Below are positions 1 through 11,309 of a DNA stretch of 64,000 nucleotides, one piece after another. The stretch is from Homarus americanus (lineage: Eukaryota; Arthropoda; Malacostraca; Decapoda; Nephropidae). Under the pieces are notes generated by a model, which saw only the letters and a program-made list of their open reading frames with translations, searched no databases and was not told where the DNA came from. The DNA lies in assembly GCF_018991925.1 (NCBI RefSeq), contig NW_024727602.1:55001-119000 (forward strand), written 5' to 3'. The translations under genes and the position numbers were made by a program. Numbering within the stretch: position 1 is the first letter of the stretch; every line of letters begins with the position of its first letter.

Positions 1-254
1 CTACTGGTGGTATATACTGGACCACTTCAATTGTTGTATTTGTCACATAAGGAACAGTTATGGCCCACAGGAGTCAGCCACAGTTAATGTTATAATGTCT
101 TCCCGTGTTTCAACTACTGAGGCTTTTAAACGGGTCGTGTTATAGATTTGGACCCCCAGAGAGATGGATGGATTGACACAGGAAGGGACTACTCTCACAC
201 GTCTCACTCTCTCTTCCTATGTTAGGCAGAGTCGCTGGTGTTGTGGCAAAGTTT

Positions 255-255
<1 letters not shown>

Positions 256-311
<56 letters not shown>
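256..311. repeat. (CT)n microsatellite
   Basis: Uninterrupted CT dinucleotide array. The small open frames covering it are Ser-Leu repeat artefacts. Confidence 0.95.
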
Positions 312-315
<4 letters not shown>

Positions 316-394
316 ATCTAACCTACTTTCCATACTGTCATTAAATATCAGGCCCAAAACGTAACCCATTTTCACGTTATTATACAAAAAAGGT

Positions 395-447
395 CAGGTG
401 TTTGGTTAGGTCAAGTGTTAGGTTAGGTTAAATGAGGGTAGGTTAGG
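395..447 (+). repeat. Short degenerate TTAGG-type cluster
   Basis: Several GGTTAGGTTA-like blocks separated by a few bases. Similar clusters recur across the window (7.17, 7.92, 22.5, 23.9, 26.1, 51.84 and 56.8 kb). TTAGG is the ancestral arthropod telomere unit; here it is interstitial and degenerate. Confidence 0.7.
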
Positions 448-600
448 TTAAGGGCTTGGCATTTACCCCCCCCTCCCTCCTCCTCCTCTTCCACCACAAA
501 ACAAGTGAAGGCGAGGGATCATATCCAACAAAAACCTCTTAGGTATACGTGTGTGTGTCGCTCAGTACCACCAGCCTCTCCACTTTAACCCTGACGCAAA

Positions 601-685
601 ACGACCTCCCTCTTTTCTCCTCTCTCCCTCCCTCTCTTTCTCTCTCTCCCTCCCTCTCTTTCTCTCTCCCTCCCTCTTTTTCTTT

Positions 686-731
<46 letters not shown>

Positions 732-732
732 T
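601..732. repeat. Pyrimidine-rich tract, (CT)n and short (CA)n
   Basis: A CCCTCCCTCTCTTTCTCT-type tract leads into an uninterrupted CT array (about 691-721) and a short ACACAC run. The ORFs here are low-complexity shadows. Confidence 0.9.
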
Positions 733-799
733 ACAGGGTCCTAAGGAGATAACGTTGCTTCTCTCAGGAATTACTGTATATTACCCTACAAAGACATAT

Positions 800-968
800 T
801 AGTGTTGTGTTATCGTGGCCTTCTATGCCAGTGTGGGAAGGTACATACGTCAAGATGAGAGCACTACTGTTATTGTCGACTTAGTTTCTGGTGAGGGGAG
901 GTACATCAAGGCAGAATTATTACTGTGTTATTGTCGTCTTAGATGCCAGTGTCTGAAGGTACGCCAAG
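800..968 (+). repeat. Diverged ~75-bp tandem repeat, about 2-3 copies
   Basis: Blocks containing TGTTATTGTCG, a CTTAG/CTTCTATGCCAGTGT segment and GAAGGTAC recur three times at roughly 75-80 bp spacing. Divergence is high, so this is an old duplication. Confidence 0.55.
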
Positions 969-979
969 GTTTCATGTAT

Positions 980-1274
980 GTGTTGTGAGGAAGGTGTGTT
1001 GTGAGGAAGGTGTGTTGTGAGGAAGGTGTGTTGTGAGGAAGGTGTGTTGTGAGGAAGGTGTGTTGTGAGGAAGGTGTGTTGTGAGGAAGGTGTGTTGTGA
1101 GGAAGGTGTGTTGTTAGGAAGGTGTGTTGAGAGGAAGGTGTGTTGTGAGGAATGTGTGTTGTGGGGCAGGTGTGTTGTGAGGAAGGTGTGTTGTGAGGAA
1201 AGTGTGTTGTGAGGAAGGTGTGTTGTGAGGAAGGTGTGTTGTGAGGAAGGTGTGTTGTGAGGAAAGTGTGTTGT
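980..1274 (+). repeat. 16-bp minisatellite (TGTGTTGTGAGGAAGG)
   Basis: About 18 head-to-tail copies of a 16-bp unit. Most are perfect; a few carry one or two substitutions near 1112-1170. Homogeneity suggests recent expansion. Confidence 0.95.
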
Positions 1275-1867
1275 ATTTAATAATGTTGGATGGCGAAGAA
1301 ATCTGAGATGTTTGGGAGTCTAATTGTTAATTAATGTTATAGTTAACCAGTTGGGGGATACAACAGGTGTTATAATTAATTGGTAGTATAATTAATTAGT
1401 TGGAGATGTAACGTGTGTATTGGGATTATGTATATGGTATATATTTAATCCTTTCGGGGTTATAACAGGTGGTTGGTGATTAATTAGACATGTATATTAT
1501 GTAATTAAGTTATACGTATCCGGTTATATTAAGGTTAAGGTAATAAATTAATTATACTATTACCACCTGGGAGTTACCGTACCTGTACTTTATACCTGGA
1601 GATGTACTTATGTTTATATGTCCGAATAAAGCACTTGGTCGTTGTTTATTTCGTTGAATAGGAAGATTAAACCTTAAAATTGGTGGGTACAGAGAGAGAG
1701 AGAGAGAGGATTGTAGAGGGGGGGAGGGAGGTTGTCCGTCCGTCTGTCCGTCCATTCGTCATAACACAAACACGTTAATATGTATTCAGGAAATGTTTTG
1801 AATGCTGCTTTTGCTGGATTATAAGTACTTTATTAACCTATTTAGTACTATACCGTAATACCCTTGA
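1275..1867. other. AT-rich intergenic or intronic DNA, no gene seen
   Basis: Mostly TAATTAAT-rich sequence with a short (AG)n run at about 1690-1708. No credible coding frame, RNA gene or mobile element is visible. Confidence 0.6.
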
Positions 1868-2175
1868 GTACAGTGTCGTAATTACTCAGGGATTTCAGTC
1901 GTCATTTTCATAGGTTGGAACTTCGTAGTCAGGAAATAAAATTATTGTACTCAAGAAATTAGGTCATAGTACTCAAGGATTAAATAATTTTACTCCGGGA
2001 TACATGTCATCGTACTCAAGGGATTAAAGCTCAATCCTGTGCATTCAAAAGGGTAATTCATTGTACTCAAGAGGTTAATATATCGTACTCAAGGTATAAA
2101 ATCTAATCACTGTACTAAAATTGTCAAGATATCGTACTCGCTGGTCAAATTGATTGTACTCAGAGGATTGGCATC
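1868..2175 (+). repeat. Degenerate CGTACTCAAGG repeat family, locus 1
   Basis: About ten imperfect units containing TGTACTCAAG or CGTACTCAAGG followed by GGTTAA/GATTAA and TCAT, spaced about 20-35 bp. The same motif returns at 56.19-56.36 kb and 58.13-58.27 kb, where the units are much better preserved. Confidence 0.75.
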
Positions 2176-2323
2176 ATAAAACTCCAGAGATCAAGTGTGT
2201 GGGGGGAGGGAGGGAAGTTAGGAAGGGGAAGTAAGGAAGTGGGGGAGGAGGTAGTTGGGGGGTAGGTGAGGCTAGAGAAGTGGGGAAGGGGGGGGGAGAG
2301 GTTATCAGCGGTGACCCACATAC

Positions 2324-2423
2324 TCAGGTAAGCAACGAGAAGAACAACCCACAGGTGTTTCAGGCAGGTGAGGGTAATTAAACACCTGAACATCTGGTTA
2401 GAGCCGAGATGAATACCAGCCAT
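2324..2423 (-). CDS. Possible first coding exon with a signal-peptide-like N-terminus (unidentified)
   Basis: An ATG at 2421-2423 opens a non-repetitive frame reading MAGIHLGSNQMFRCL and continuing into a hydrophobic stretch LWVVLLVAYL, as in a secretory signal or membrane anchor. A donor-like A|GTATGT follows at 2323-2318, which would end a 100-bp exon. Beyond it the frame runs into low-complexity Pro/Ser codons from a purine-rich tract, so the coding sense, if any, should stop at the donor. No family was recognised. A frame of this length is not significant by chance alone; the ATG, hydrophobic core and donor together are the only support. Confidence 0.25.
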
Positions 2424-3117
2424 TTTTTTTTTATAATATCTTCGCTGTAATCATCTCTTATCTTGGCTTAAAATCAACAGCCAATACACAATGTCTTTTC
2501 CTGGGGTGAGAGGGAAGGGGAGAGAGAGAGGGGAGAGAGAGAGGGGAGAGAGAGGGGAGAGACAGAGAGAGAGACAGAGAGAGAGAGAGAGGTAACTAGC
2601 ACATTGGAATAATAATATGAATGAAAAGGAGGAAGATTCTAGGTAATGGTAAGTGAAAAATTATCTGTCAAAAATTCTAGGTACTGGTATATAAAAAAAA
2701 AGGTTACCTATCCAAAAGGTAAAACTCTCCCTGTTGTGTCATGTCTCTTCCTAACAACATGAGGGACTTTACATGCCGGTAACCATTCCCTTTATTCGGT
2801 TAGTATGAAATGTTGGACTCTTCCCCCACCACACCACTCGCCAAACCCGATGTGAATTTTTCCGTTCTCTCGTAACTCTGACGGAAAAAGTTGGTTAAAA
2901 CCCCTCAGGTAGCGAGAGGGACAGCTAATTATGCTGTATATAGATGAAAGTCCGTTATATCGAGGGTCTGTTAAATGTATAACCCCCATTTAACGGATTA
3001 TATATATAGAGAGAAGTCCTTTATATAGAGGTCTCACTATACCGCCCCCATTAAAACAACAAAGAAACAATTATATAGAGAGATTGTCACTATCAGCGTA
3101 TTGCCACTTTGAGTGTG
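2424..3117. other. No gene; short GA-rich tract at 2519-2592
   Basis: A GAGAGAGGGGAGAGA-type purine tract is followed by mixed sequence. A 65-codon open frame on the minus strand (2792-2989) has no recognisable features. Confidence 0.6.
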
Positions 3118-3465
3118 TAGGAGGTATCGTCGTCCATAGTGTATAGTGTATCGTCCTTCATAGTGTATATAGGGTATCGTCGTCTTTAGTGTCTGTAGGG
3201 GATATCGTCGTCCATAGTGTTTAGGGGGGTATCGTCCTTCATAGTGTGTAGGAGGGTATCGTCGTCCATAGTGTATAGGGGTGTATCGTCCTTCATAGTG
3301 TGGAGGGGTGTATCGTCCTTCATAGTGTGGAGGGGTGTATCGTCCTTCATAGTGTGGAGGGGGGTATCGTCCTTCATAGTGTGTAGGGGGGTATCGTCCT
3401 TCATAGTGTGTAAGGGGGTATCGTCCTCCACAGTGTGTAGGAGGGTATCGTCCTCCATAATAATA
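3118..3465 (+). repeat. 27-bp minisatellite (core ATCGTCCTTCATAGTGTG)
   Basis: About 12 copies of a 27-bp unit. The central copies (3280-3420) are nearly identical and the edge copies are diverged. Because 27 is divisible by three, several frames on both strands stay open and encode nine-residue repeats such as MKDDTPLHT. Three-frame, two-strand openness argues for a repeat rather than a gene. Confidence 0.9.
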
Positions 3466-3846
3466 TTTTGCCATCGTTTATTCAATCCAACACTCGCTTC
3501 TACTGACCTGTCTGATAGAATTTTCTTATATGAGGGAAAATATTTTTAGGATCACCTGAAACATTACTTAAACCAATCACAAATTCTGAATCACTCTTAT
3601 TTCAACAATTTATTCCCCAAAGTATAAACCAAAATATATCACATCAGAAAGTATTTATTGGGGGTAATAAAACTCGGTACTGTGTAACTGGTGGGATTAC
3701 TTTGGGGAATTAGCTGTTAATTTACTGTTGGTAAATTTCTATCCTTTATAAACTGACAAAAAAAAAGAAAATGTGACGTATGAATTTTAGAAGCCTTCAC
3801 AGTTTAGTTGTGTTGCTGTCATGTTTTTTTTTTTATACAGGACAGA
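3466..3846. other. No gene seen
   Basis: AT-rich unique-looking DNA. It ends in a T-run and TATACAG, a sequence resembling a splice acceptor, just before the GT array. Confidence 0.55.
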
Positions 3847-3965
3847 AGTGTGTGTGTGTGTGTGTGCGTGTGTGTGTGTGTGTGTGCGTGTGTGTGTGTG
3901 CGTGTGTGCGTGTGTGTGTGTGTGTGCGTGTGTGTGTGTGTGTGTGCGTGTGTGTGTGTGTGTGA
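3847..3965 (+). repeat. Interrupted (GT)n with GTGC/CGTG variants
   Basis: Long GT array interrupted by GCGTGT at semi-regular intervals. The Cys/Val ORFs are artefacts. Confidence 0.95.
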
Positions 3966-4240
3966 ATATAATACAGGAAACGCTTTTGTTTTTATATATG
4001 TATCAAGTTCCGATGACTGTTGTGTATATATTAACTACGTCTTTTTTTCATTATACAATATATCATTATTTTATATACTGGAACATGTGTATAAAGGTAA
4101 TAAAACTTAAAGGGAGAATAAGAACATTAAAAGGTTAAAGAAGAAAGAAAATATCAAACGTAAAGACGAGATGAAGAAGTTATAGAATTAATCAAATACA
4201 AGACTGGGCGATACATCCTGAACACACACGCACCCTACTA

Positions 4241-4311
4241 GCACCCACGCGAGGACTTACCACGAATCCTGTAATGGCACCCACGCGAGGACTTGCCACG
4301 AATCCTGTAAT
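4241..4311 (+). repeat. 35-bp direct duplication
   Basis: Two adjacent copies containing CACCCACGCGAGGACTT and CCACGAATCCTGTAAT, differing by about two bases. Confidence 0.85.
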
Positions 4312-4439
4312 TAATTTACATTTTCGTGTCATATCTGGCATTATTAAAGAGACCTGATCGATACAGCAGTTACCAGTCAAGGCTGAAGCAGTGAGTCTCT
4401 CCGTCACTGTAGTTCTGGGTCGTCAGGGTCGTTCTTACC

Positions 4440-4565
4440 CCACCAGCACCAACAGGAGGAAGGAGGAGGGAACCTGAAGTCGCCCGAGGAAGGAGGAGGG
4501 AGCCTGAGTCGCCCGAGGGAGCCTGAGTCGCCCGAGGAAGGAGGAGGGATCCTGAGTCGCCCTAT
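4440..4565 (+). repeat. Minisatellite, ~25 bp (GGAGCCTGAGTCGCCCGAGG)
   Basis: Four to five irregular copies of a unit combining GGAAGGAGGAGGGA and GCCTGAGTCGCCC, with whole-block deletions between copies. Confidence 0.8.
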
Positions 4566-5476
4566 CTAGCCTCGTGTTACTGAAGCCACCAAGAGAGGGA
4601 AGTTAAGGACAGTAAAAGCCAAATTACCTCCCAAGAAAATGACCTTTTAAGCCCTCAGGTGCCAGCCAGTACAGAGGTTTAGTGGCATCATACAGGCATT
4701 AATATCGAAACACCTTAGGCGAGGTCGGATCTCTCTTGACGTCCTCAGGAATACCGAAGTAAACGCTAAATCATGTTGAGTGAATTTGATAATCTTGTAT
4801 ATTATTTTTGTTTTATGAGGTTTAGCGGCTCCACACTTACAGCTATGATTGAATATAATTTGCTAATGTAAATGACATGTTCAGCTTTGGTAATATTGAA
4901 CTGCCGTCACGGGACACAATGGTGAGGTTATGCTTCACCATTCAAGCTTGGAAAACTAAATATATTTGGCATAAACCCGTTTTTTTTTTAAGAGGAAATT
5001 TTGGACGACCGGAGACAAGTCCAGGATAACGGTGGCTCACGCACGCGCGCACACCACAATCAGAAGCTGCAAGATGTGACTGTCATAGTAACCTGACCTA
5101 ACTTTTGTCATTTAATTAAGATCCTCGTGTTGAAAGTAGGAACCTAAGTCTACATCGGGAACAATATGCATCGACAACACCCTGAATGATAGATCAGTAA
5201 AAAAAAAAAATAATAACTCCTGACCAACGTATTTATATAAGCTAACGTTCCAGTCGAGAAGCCGTGTGTGGGAAAATTCCAGTTAAGAAATATACATCAC
5301 TAAATTTCCCCAAACCAAGTCCAAGTTCAGCTTTTCACCATACCACTGAAGATGTTTCCATGTACAGTCATATTGCTAGTTAGTGGACTGTCTACAGGTC
5401 CTTAACATAATATACGGATAACAGTAACATTGTCATTAACTGAAAGAACATTACTCGTTGTGATCCCCTTCTGGAG
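4566..5476. other. No gene seen
   Basis: Mixed-composition DNA without long open frames, tandem repeats or RNA-gene signals. A small CACGCACGCGCGCACACC patch lies at about 5037. Confidence 0.6.
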
Positions 5477-5575
5477 TGTGTTACCTGGCATATGTTACCT
5501 GGTATATGTTACCTGGGGTGTGTTACCTGGTAGTGTGTTACCTGGAGTGTGTTTACCTGGTAGTGTGTTAGTGGG
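5477..5575 (+). repeat. ~14-bp minisatellite (GTGTTACCTGG)
   Basis: About six copies of a TGTTACCTGG-containing unit with variable 3-5 bp linkers. Confidence 0.8.
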
Positions 5576-6798
5576 ATTTAGGGGTACGATGGTATGCGGT
5601 GGTGGTGATCCGTTCTATAACCGACCATAAACGGGAAGACCATTTGTTGTTATGAAGGCGAGGTATAGACGAACTGTTGTCAGCCTTAAGTAGAAGTTGT
5701 TATATCCATCTTGTCTGCGTTTTTGGTGTCTTTTTAGTAATCCAAGGAAGATAATAATGACAGGAGAAGCTTAACTAATTATTTATGGAATATGTCACGC
5801 CCATAGACTGGTTGACTCTATCAGTAACTCTTCCTGAGCCTGTTAGAAAAAATTATTGGAAATTCAGAATTAAAAAAAAAAATCAGGTTGAAAGTGAAAA
5901 TGAACATAAAAAAAGTTTAATGTAAAAAAAAGTGTTGGAAAAAAAATAGAGAATCAGTTTCAAAGTAAAACAATGAGTGAAAAAAAAATTTATCAAGGTT
6001 AAAAGAAAAGAGAGAAAGGCTTACAGGTCATTTGCTTCACATTTAACATAACACACACACAGTAATAACACTTCTTCTACACTGTCACTTTGTGTTCTTC
6101 ACCTGTGTACACTTGATTCTACTCAGGTGTGGTGGTGAAGGTGATGAGGGTGAGAGGTAAATACGGTCTTGAATGTTAGTCCAGTAATGACAATATGATA
6201 ATTACAGAATAGACGTAATGGACTGATTGTAATTACATTATTAATTACAATGCATTAGCGGTAATATTGATATAATTACGACGACTATAATAAAGTAATA
6301 AGAATAAAGTAATAATAATAATAAAACAATGGATATGAACATAACTAACTACCACTTCACTTAATACCTCACTCACACCTGAACACTTAAACTTTATTAA
6401 TTGGTCAAGGAATAAACAAACATTAAAATAGTAATTACTCTCAGGTTGTTAAGTTTAATCACGGGATCTTAATGAGGTCGTTTACTGCAACTGCCGGGGA
6501 AAATTACCTGTCCATTAGCTGTGGTAGTTGTTGCTTTATCACAGCTGTGGTAGGTGCGGCATCGTGTTAGCTGTGGCAGGTATTAGCATCAGCTTACATA
6601 GCTTTCTCAGCTTTTTTTCATGGGTGGTTTATGTATAAGTTTTGGGACTAAGCTGTGGGTTTATGTATATATTGTTGGTTTAAATGTATAAATCCTGACT
6701 ATTTGGGTATTTTAGGTGGAAGAAATGTGTTTAAATGAAGAATGGTGAATTAAAGGTAGACAGATACCAGGCACATGTGGTATTCTAAATTGGTACTT
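5576..6798. other. No gene; A-rich stretch and small CTGTGGTAGG repeats
   Basis: Contains A-run-rich DNA (5860-6010), (AAT/AATA) runs near 6290-6330 and three degenerate AGCTGTGGTAGGT units at 6515-6580. No credible coding region. Confidence 0.6.
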
Positions 6799-6800
6799 TT

Positions 6801-6846
<46 letters not shown>
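6799..6846. repeat. (TTTA)n microsatellite
   Basis: About 12 uninterrupted TTTA/ATTT tetranucleotides. Confidence 0.95.
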
Positions 6847-6848
<2 letters not shown>

Positions 6849-7166
6849 TTTCCGCCTCTTCATCTCGTCACTTTAATTGACTCTCCTGTGAGGTAAGAAA
6901 TTTTGGGTAGTCATTTTTATTTTTTTTGAATCTCGTACTATCAGGGTTAGAATTTGGCCACTTGAGCTGAGTGCTGTGTTCCTGATTGGTGCGTGAGAAT
7001 TAGCGTGTCTTCCCCAACGAGTGCCCCCTGCCTCCCCTCCCCCCTCCCCCCTCTCGTCCCCCCCTCTCTTCACACTCACTCACTCGGTCACAGCTGCCAC
7101 TATGATTGGTGTCAGGAGATTAATTTTGGGGGAATAGGTTAAAGTTTGCAATGTTTTTATGCCTAT

Positions 7167-7215
7167 TTCTCCTGCCTAACCTAACCTAACCTAACTTAAA
7201 ATGACGTAACCTAAC
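7167..7215 (-). repeat. Short CCTAA (TTAGG) cluster
   Basis: CCTAACCTAACCTAACCTAAC followed by degenerate copies; the telomere-type pentamer reads TTAGG on the minus strand. Confidence 0.75.
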
Positions 7216-7738
7216 TTCTTCGTAACCCAATATTCCATCCCACTTTCATCCCACCTCCCTATCCCTACCTTTCATCCCACCTCCCTATGTTTACCCTACC
7301 CTACCCTTCATCCTCCTCCCTCCATCCCATAATAAGATTACATCAGATTGGTAGTTCATTTTTTCTCTCCCTCTAAATTATTTTTTTCCCACTGCGAGTT
7401 TGAATAAAACAAAATATTTTACGTCGAATAGGAAAGTAAATCACGTACGTCGGTCATTGCTGTAGCCTGTTATTGCGGTCGATTTTAACCTGTTGTTATT
7501 TGCACCGTGCGTTTTTCTGTTCACTCGTCGAGTCTCACAGGTGTTGGGAAGTTCCACCTGAAAGCACTTAGCTGATTGAATATTTTAAAACGTATATCTG
7601 ATTTATATCTTGAGTTACTGTTGAATTTCTGGATTATTTCGCTTCGTGGTTAATTTAGTCAAGGTCTCAGGTGTAAAGAGGGAATTATTATATAATCTGG
7701 TTGGCGTCAGTGCAGAGAGTTCAGGTGCTGATTTATGG
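7216..7738. other. No gene; CCTCCCTATCC-rich start, then AT-rich DNA
   Basis: Small imperfect repeats of TTCATCCCACCTCCCTA occur at 7240-7330. The rest shows nothing recognisable. Confidence 0.55.
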
Positions 7739-7843
<105 letters not shown>

Positions 7844-7924
7844 GGGGAGGGTGATCATATGAAGATTAGCCCCCCCCCCCATTTACCCCGTTTATTTCAA
7901 ATTAAGATTAGCCATTTTAACGTG

Positions 7925-7966
7925 AACCTAACCTAACCTAACCGCGTTTGTTCCACGGGTGTCACA

Positions 7967-8016
<50 letters not shown>

Positions 8017-8017
8017 G
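7925..8017. repeat. Short CCTAA run followed by (AAT)n
   Basis: CCTAACCTAACCTAACC (7928-7942), then an AAT array (about 7969-8016). Confidence 0.9.
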
Positions 8018-8508
8018 AAAAGGCACGAGTATCTCTTATTTAAAATGTTTGATAAATACGTGAAGATAGTTTTAAAAACATCAGATAACGAGAAATAGAT
8101 CATACCTTTAAAGAAAAAAAATGATAAAAGAAAAAAACCGTAAAAAAAAAGTTTATCCTTGAATCACATCCCCAAAACATTAAATATTTTAGCTATTGTT
8201 TAAGATCATACGTGAAACAAAAGAGAATTCCAGGATTTTATTTTAATTATTTATATTTTTTAAACACCACATTTTTCCATCCGTGTTCGAGGTGGGGGGA
8301 CGGGGGGGGGATTGGGGGGATAGTTAGATTATGTTGAAGTGCTGTGTATGAGATAGGGGGGGGGGGTACGCGTCTGTCTGTCTGCTAGCTAATTGATTTG
8401 GAAAGGATGAAATGGACGAGGGAATTATCGTATCAGTGAGCTGTAATGGGTTGAGTTTGCCCTTTATTCCGGGTGAATTAGCTGCTTTGGTTTTTTTTTT
8501 TTAGGGAA
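8018..8508. other. No gene; G-runs at 8295-8370
   Basis: AT-rich sequence with several G-runs (for example GGGGGGACGGGGGGGG) and short TCTG units near 8373-8384. Confidence 0.55.
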
Positions 8509-8509
8509 T

Positions 8510-8795
8510 TGGATGATTTTTTCAGGTTGATTAGTTGTTTTGCGTTTTTATTCAGGTTTATTAGTTTTGTTTTGGTTAATTAGTTGAGTTTTTTCAGGAT
8601 AATTAATTTTTTACGTTTTTTTCAAGTTAATTAGTTTATTTTGCGTTTTTTTCAGGTTAATTAGTTATTTTTACTTTTTAACAGGTTAAATAGTTGTCGT
8701 TTTTACGTTTTTTCAGGTTAATTAGTTGTTTTTTACGCGTTCAGGTTAATTAGTTATTATACGTTTTTACAGATTAATTAGTTGTTTGTGTTTGT
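8510..8795 (+). repeat. ~32-bp degenerate minisatellite of TTTTTCAGGTTAATTAG units
   Basis: About nine copies of a T-rich unit ending in CAG|GTTAATTAGTT. Each resembles a polypyrimidine tract plus AG followed by GT. Unit length varies from about 28 to 36 bp, with GCGTTTTT or ACGTTTTT linkers. Confidence 0.85.
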
Positions 8796-8879
8796 TTATG
8801 TTTTCAAAGTGAACGAGTTTCATTTTTTTCTAGGTGAAAATATTGCGTTGTTTTCCTGTCATGTCCAATGGTCTTTTCA

Positions 8880-9165
8880 CACACCCCCTCCTCTGCTTTC
8901 TCTCCCCTCCCTCCTCTCCTTCTCTCTCTCCCCATCTCTCTCTCTCCGTCCTCCCCTCTCCTCCTCCACCTCCCCTTCCTCCCCACACTCTCTCCCTCAC
9001 CTCTCCTTTTCTATCCTTCGCCTTCTATCCACATCTCCTCCTCCTCCCTCACATCTCTCTCCACCTTTCCCATACCCTCCCTCTTCCTCCCCCATCCCCT
9101 TCTCCCTCCCCATTCTCCCTCACACCCTCTCTTCCCCATCTCCCCATCACCCCCCACCCCGAATA
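8880..9165. repeat. C/T-rich low-complexity tract
   Basis: CTCCCCTCCTCC-type pyrimidine-rich DNA interrupted by ACA. Overlapping frames up to 136 codons in all registers are Ser/Pro artefacts. Confidence 0.85.
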
Positions 9166-9481
9166 AACTCCCCTGGGACACAAACTCCGTGACAAATCTA
9201 GTTCCCGGTCGACAGCTCTCCATAGATACCCCCAGATTGATATCAGTCGGAGCGTGAAAAGCATGTTAGCACCGGCTGGGACACGGGACTGTGATGATTG
9301 GTCTGTCAGCTCACCGGAACCTTTTTAAAAGAATTATACCCGAAAAAAAAAATTGGGGAGGATCGGTGGTCCGTTTTCATTACTTCTGGTTTTATTGAGA
9401 TGGCTACATTTTTTTTTTCTCCCTCTCTTATTCCTTTTATTTGCCCATCATCCCATTCACCATCACTTACAATACTAATTC

Positions 9482-9482
<1 letters not shown>

Positions 9483-9539
<57 letters not shown>
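9483..9539. repeat. (CT)n followed by (AC)n
   Basis: A CT array runs directly into an AC array of about 21 units. Confidence 0.95.
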
Positions 9540-9541
<2 letters not shown>

Positions 9542-9815
9542 TTAGTCTCGTGGCTATTTGATTTTGACATTGAATTTGACATAGATTCTTAAATGACCTA
9601 TGATGTGGAATTTAATATTAATTTTGATTTTGACTTTGAAATGAATAATGATTTTGAATAACGACTGATAAATTACGTGTGTACAGGGGACATGAATAGG
9701 AGAATAGGATAAATATAAGATAGGAAACGAGGTGTGTGTGAGGGAGGAAGGAAGAGGGAAGAGAAGACCAAGAAAGATGATAATAGGGGTAACATGGAAG
9801 AGATAAATGGTGAAG
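9540..9815. other. No gene seen
   Basis: AT-rich sequence with degenerate TTTGACATTGAATTTGAC repeats at 9559-9660. Confidence 0.5.
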
Positions 9816-9837
9816 GGTGATGATGATGATGATGATG

Positions 9838-9898
<61 letters not shown>
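9816..9898. repeat. (GAT)n joined to (GA)n
   Basis: About nine GAT units, then about 27 GA units. The junction suggests one array arose from the edge of the other. Confidence 0.95.
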
Positions 9899-9989
9899 AA
9901 TAATACAACACACTGTCTGGGGTTTGTGTAACGTGGGTGGAATTATGAGCTTGAATGTAATGCATTTTGTTATTATTATCATTGATGGA

Positions 9990-10200
9990 TTTAGATTGTG
10001 AGGCTGGTGGGGTTGTAGCTGGTTGTGGTTGACTAGGATCAGGTTTAGGTGTAGTTGATTAGGATAATGATGGTTGTGGTGGTCTTGGGACTTGGTTATG
10101 TGGTTGTTTCATGGTGAGTTGTGGTTGGTTTTAGGCGAGCTGTGTGTTGATTTTGGTTGTGGTATTTGAATTAGCGACATTGAGGTTCATTTTGGGTTGA
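9990..10200 (+). repeat. Degenerate GGTTGTGGTTG-rich region
   Basis: Diverged GT/GG-rich sequence with recurring TGGTTGTGGT and GATTAGGAT words; no fixed period could be assigned. Confidence 0.4.
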
Positions 10201-10209
10201 GATAGTGAC

Positions 10210-10213
<4 letters not shown>

Positions 10214-10247
<34 letters not shown>
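10214..10247. repeat. (CT)n microsatellite
   Basis: About 17 CT units. Confidence 0.95.
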
Positions 10248-10250
<3 letters not shown>

Positions 10251-10643
10251 AAATATCATTAGTAAGAGCAACATAATCATAATTTACTCACTATCATTGG
10301 CTACTGTCGTCCCTGTTCACCATTTCTTGTATAAATCATCATCTTGTACATTATTCAACTTCATTCACTATTAAAGTTCCCCTCTCCTCCATTCAATACA
10401 TTATTCACTCATTGGGTTTCTTTCATCTTTATTCACTTTAAGTATTATTATCTATTTGATTATTATTCATTTTCATCAGGTTCTGTTATTCATTATATTA
10501 CAACAAATAATTATTCATTTTCTTCGTTATTTCTTGAAGTCCAAGGTTAATATTTTACATTAAGTTATTTTATTCATTTGTTCTCATTACTCATTCACAT
10601 CCTTAACTTTTGGTTTATATTATTAATTCATATTCCACCTTTG

Positions 10644-10645
<2 letters not shown>
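10248..10645. other. No gene; T-rich with TTATTCATT words
   Basis: Recurrent TTATTCA(T/C) words suggest an old degenerate short repeat. No coding frame is supported. Confidence 0.5.
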
Positions 10646-10647
<2 letters not shown>

Positions 10648-10702
<55 letters not shown>

Positions 10703-10850
10703 GGTGGCGGCGGCTGTGAGACTGACTGTGGGCGTTGTTGAGTGTGGGAGTGACTGTGGGCGTGGCTGAGGTCTGTGGTAGATAACGTGGGCGTGGCTGA
10801 ATGTTGTGGGAGGGGCTGTGGGCGTGCCATGGGAGTGAAGTTGGGAGGAG
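10648..10850 (+). repeat. (GT)n followed by GTGGGCGTGGCTGAG repeats
   Basis: A GT array (10648-10700) is followed by about six imperfect CTGTGGGCGTGG units (10725-10830). Confidence 0.85.
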
Positions 10851-11309
10851 TCTAAACTGTGTGTGTGTGTGGGGTTACATCACAGGAAAATTATCACTGA
10901 AAGGAGGTAAACAAAATAATTAAAACGACTATGATAATTATTGTACCGTATACTTGAAACATGATAATTAATGTAGCGAAGACAGGAAAATAATTTATTA
11001 AAAAAACGAATGCAGGAAAAATAAATAATTGGTCCCGTGAAATGAAAATCGAGTTTCCTCGCAAATGAGTTTAAAAGAAAAAAAAAGAAGTGTGTCACAG
11101 GTGGATAAAAGAAGAGATAGGAAATTAACAACTGAGGGATTCTGGGTAATTATATGGATTAATGAATCGAAATATCTGGCTGCACAATTTTTTTCCTGAA
11201 TTATTTTTTTTTACATATTTTTCCAGTTTGTTTTATTATTTTTGTTTTGTAGTTTTGATCGTGATTTTTTCTGTTTTTTTCTTCTGGATGGAGAACTTAA
11301 TTAGTATAG

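Noticed and set aside
3118..3465. CRISPR-like array
   Set aside because: Units are contiguous tandem copies without unique spacers, in a eukaryotic repeat landscape.
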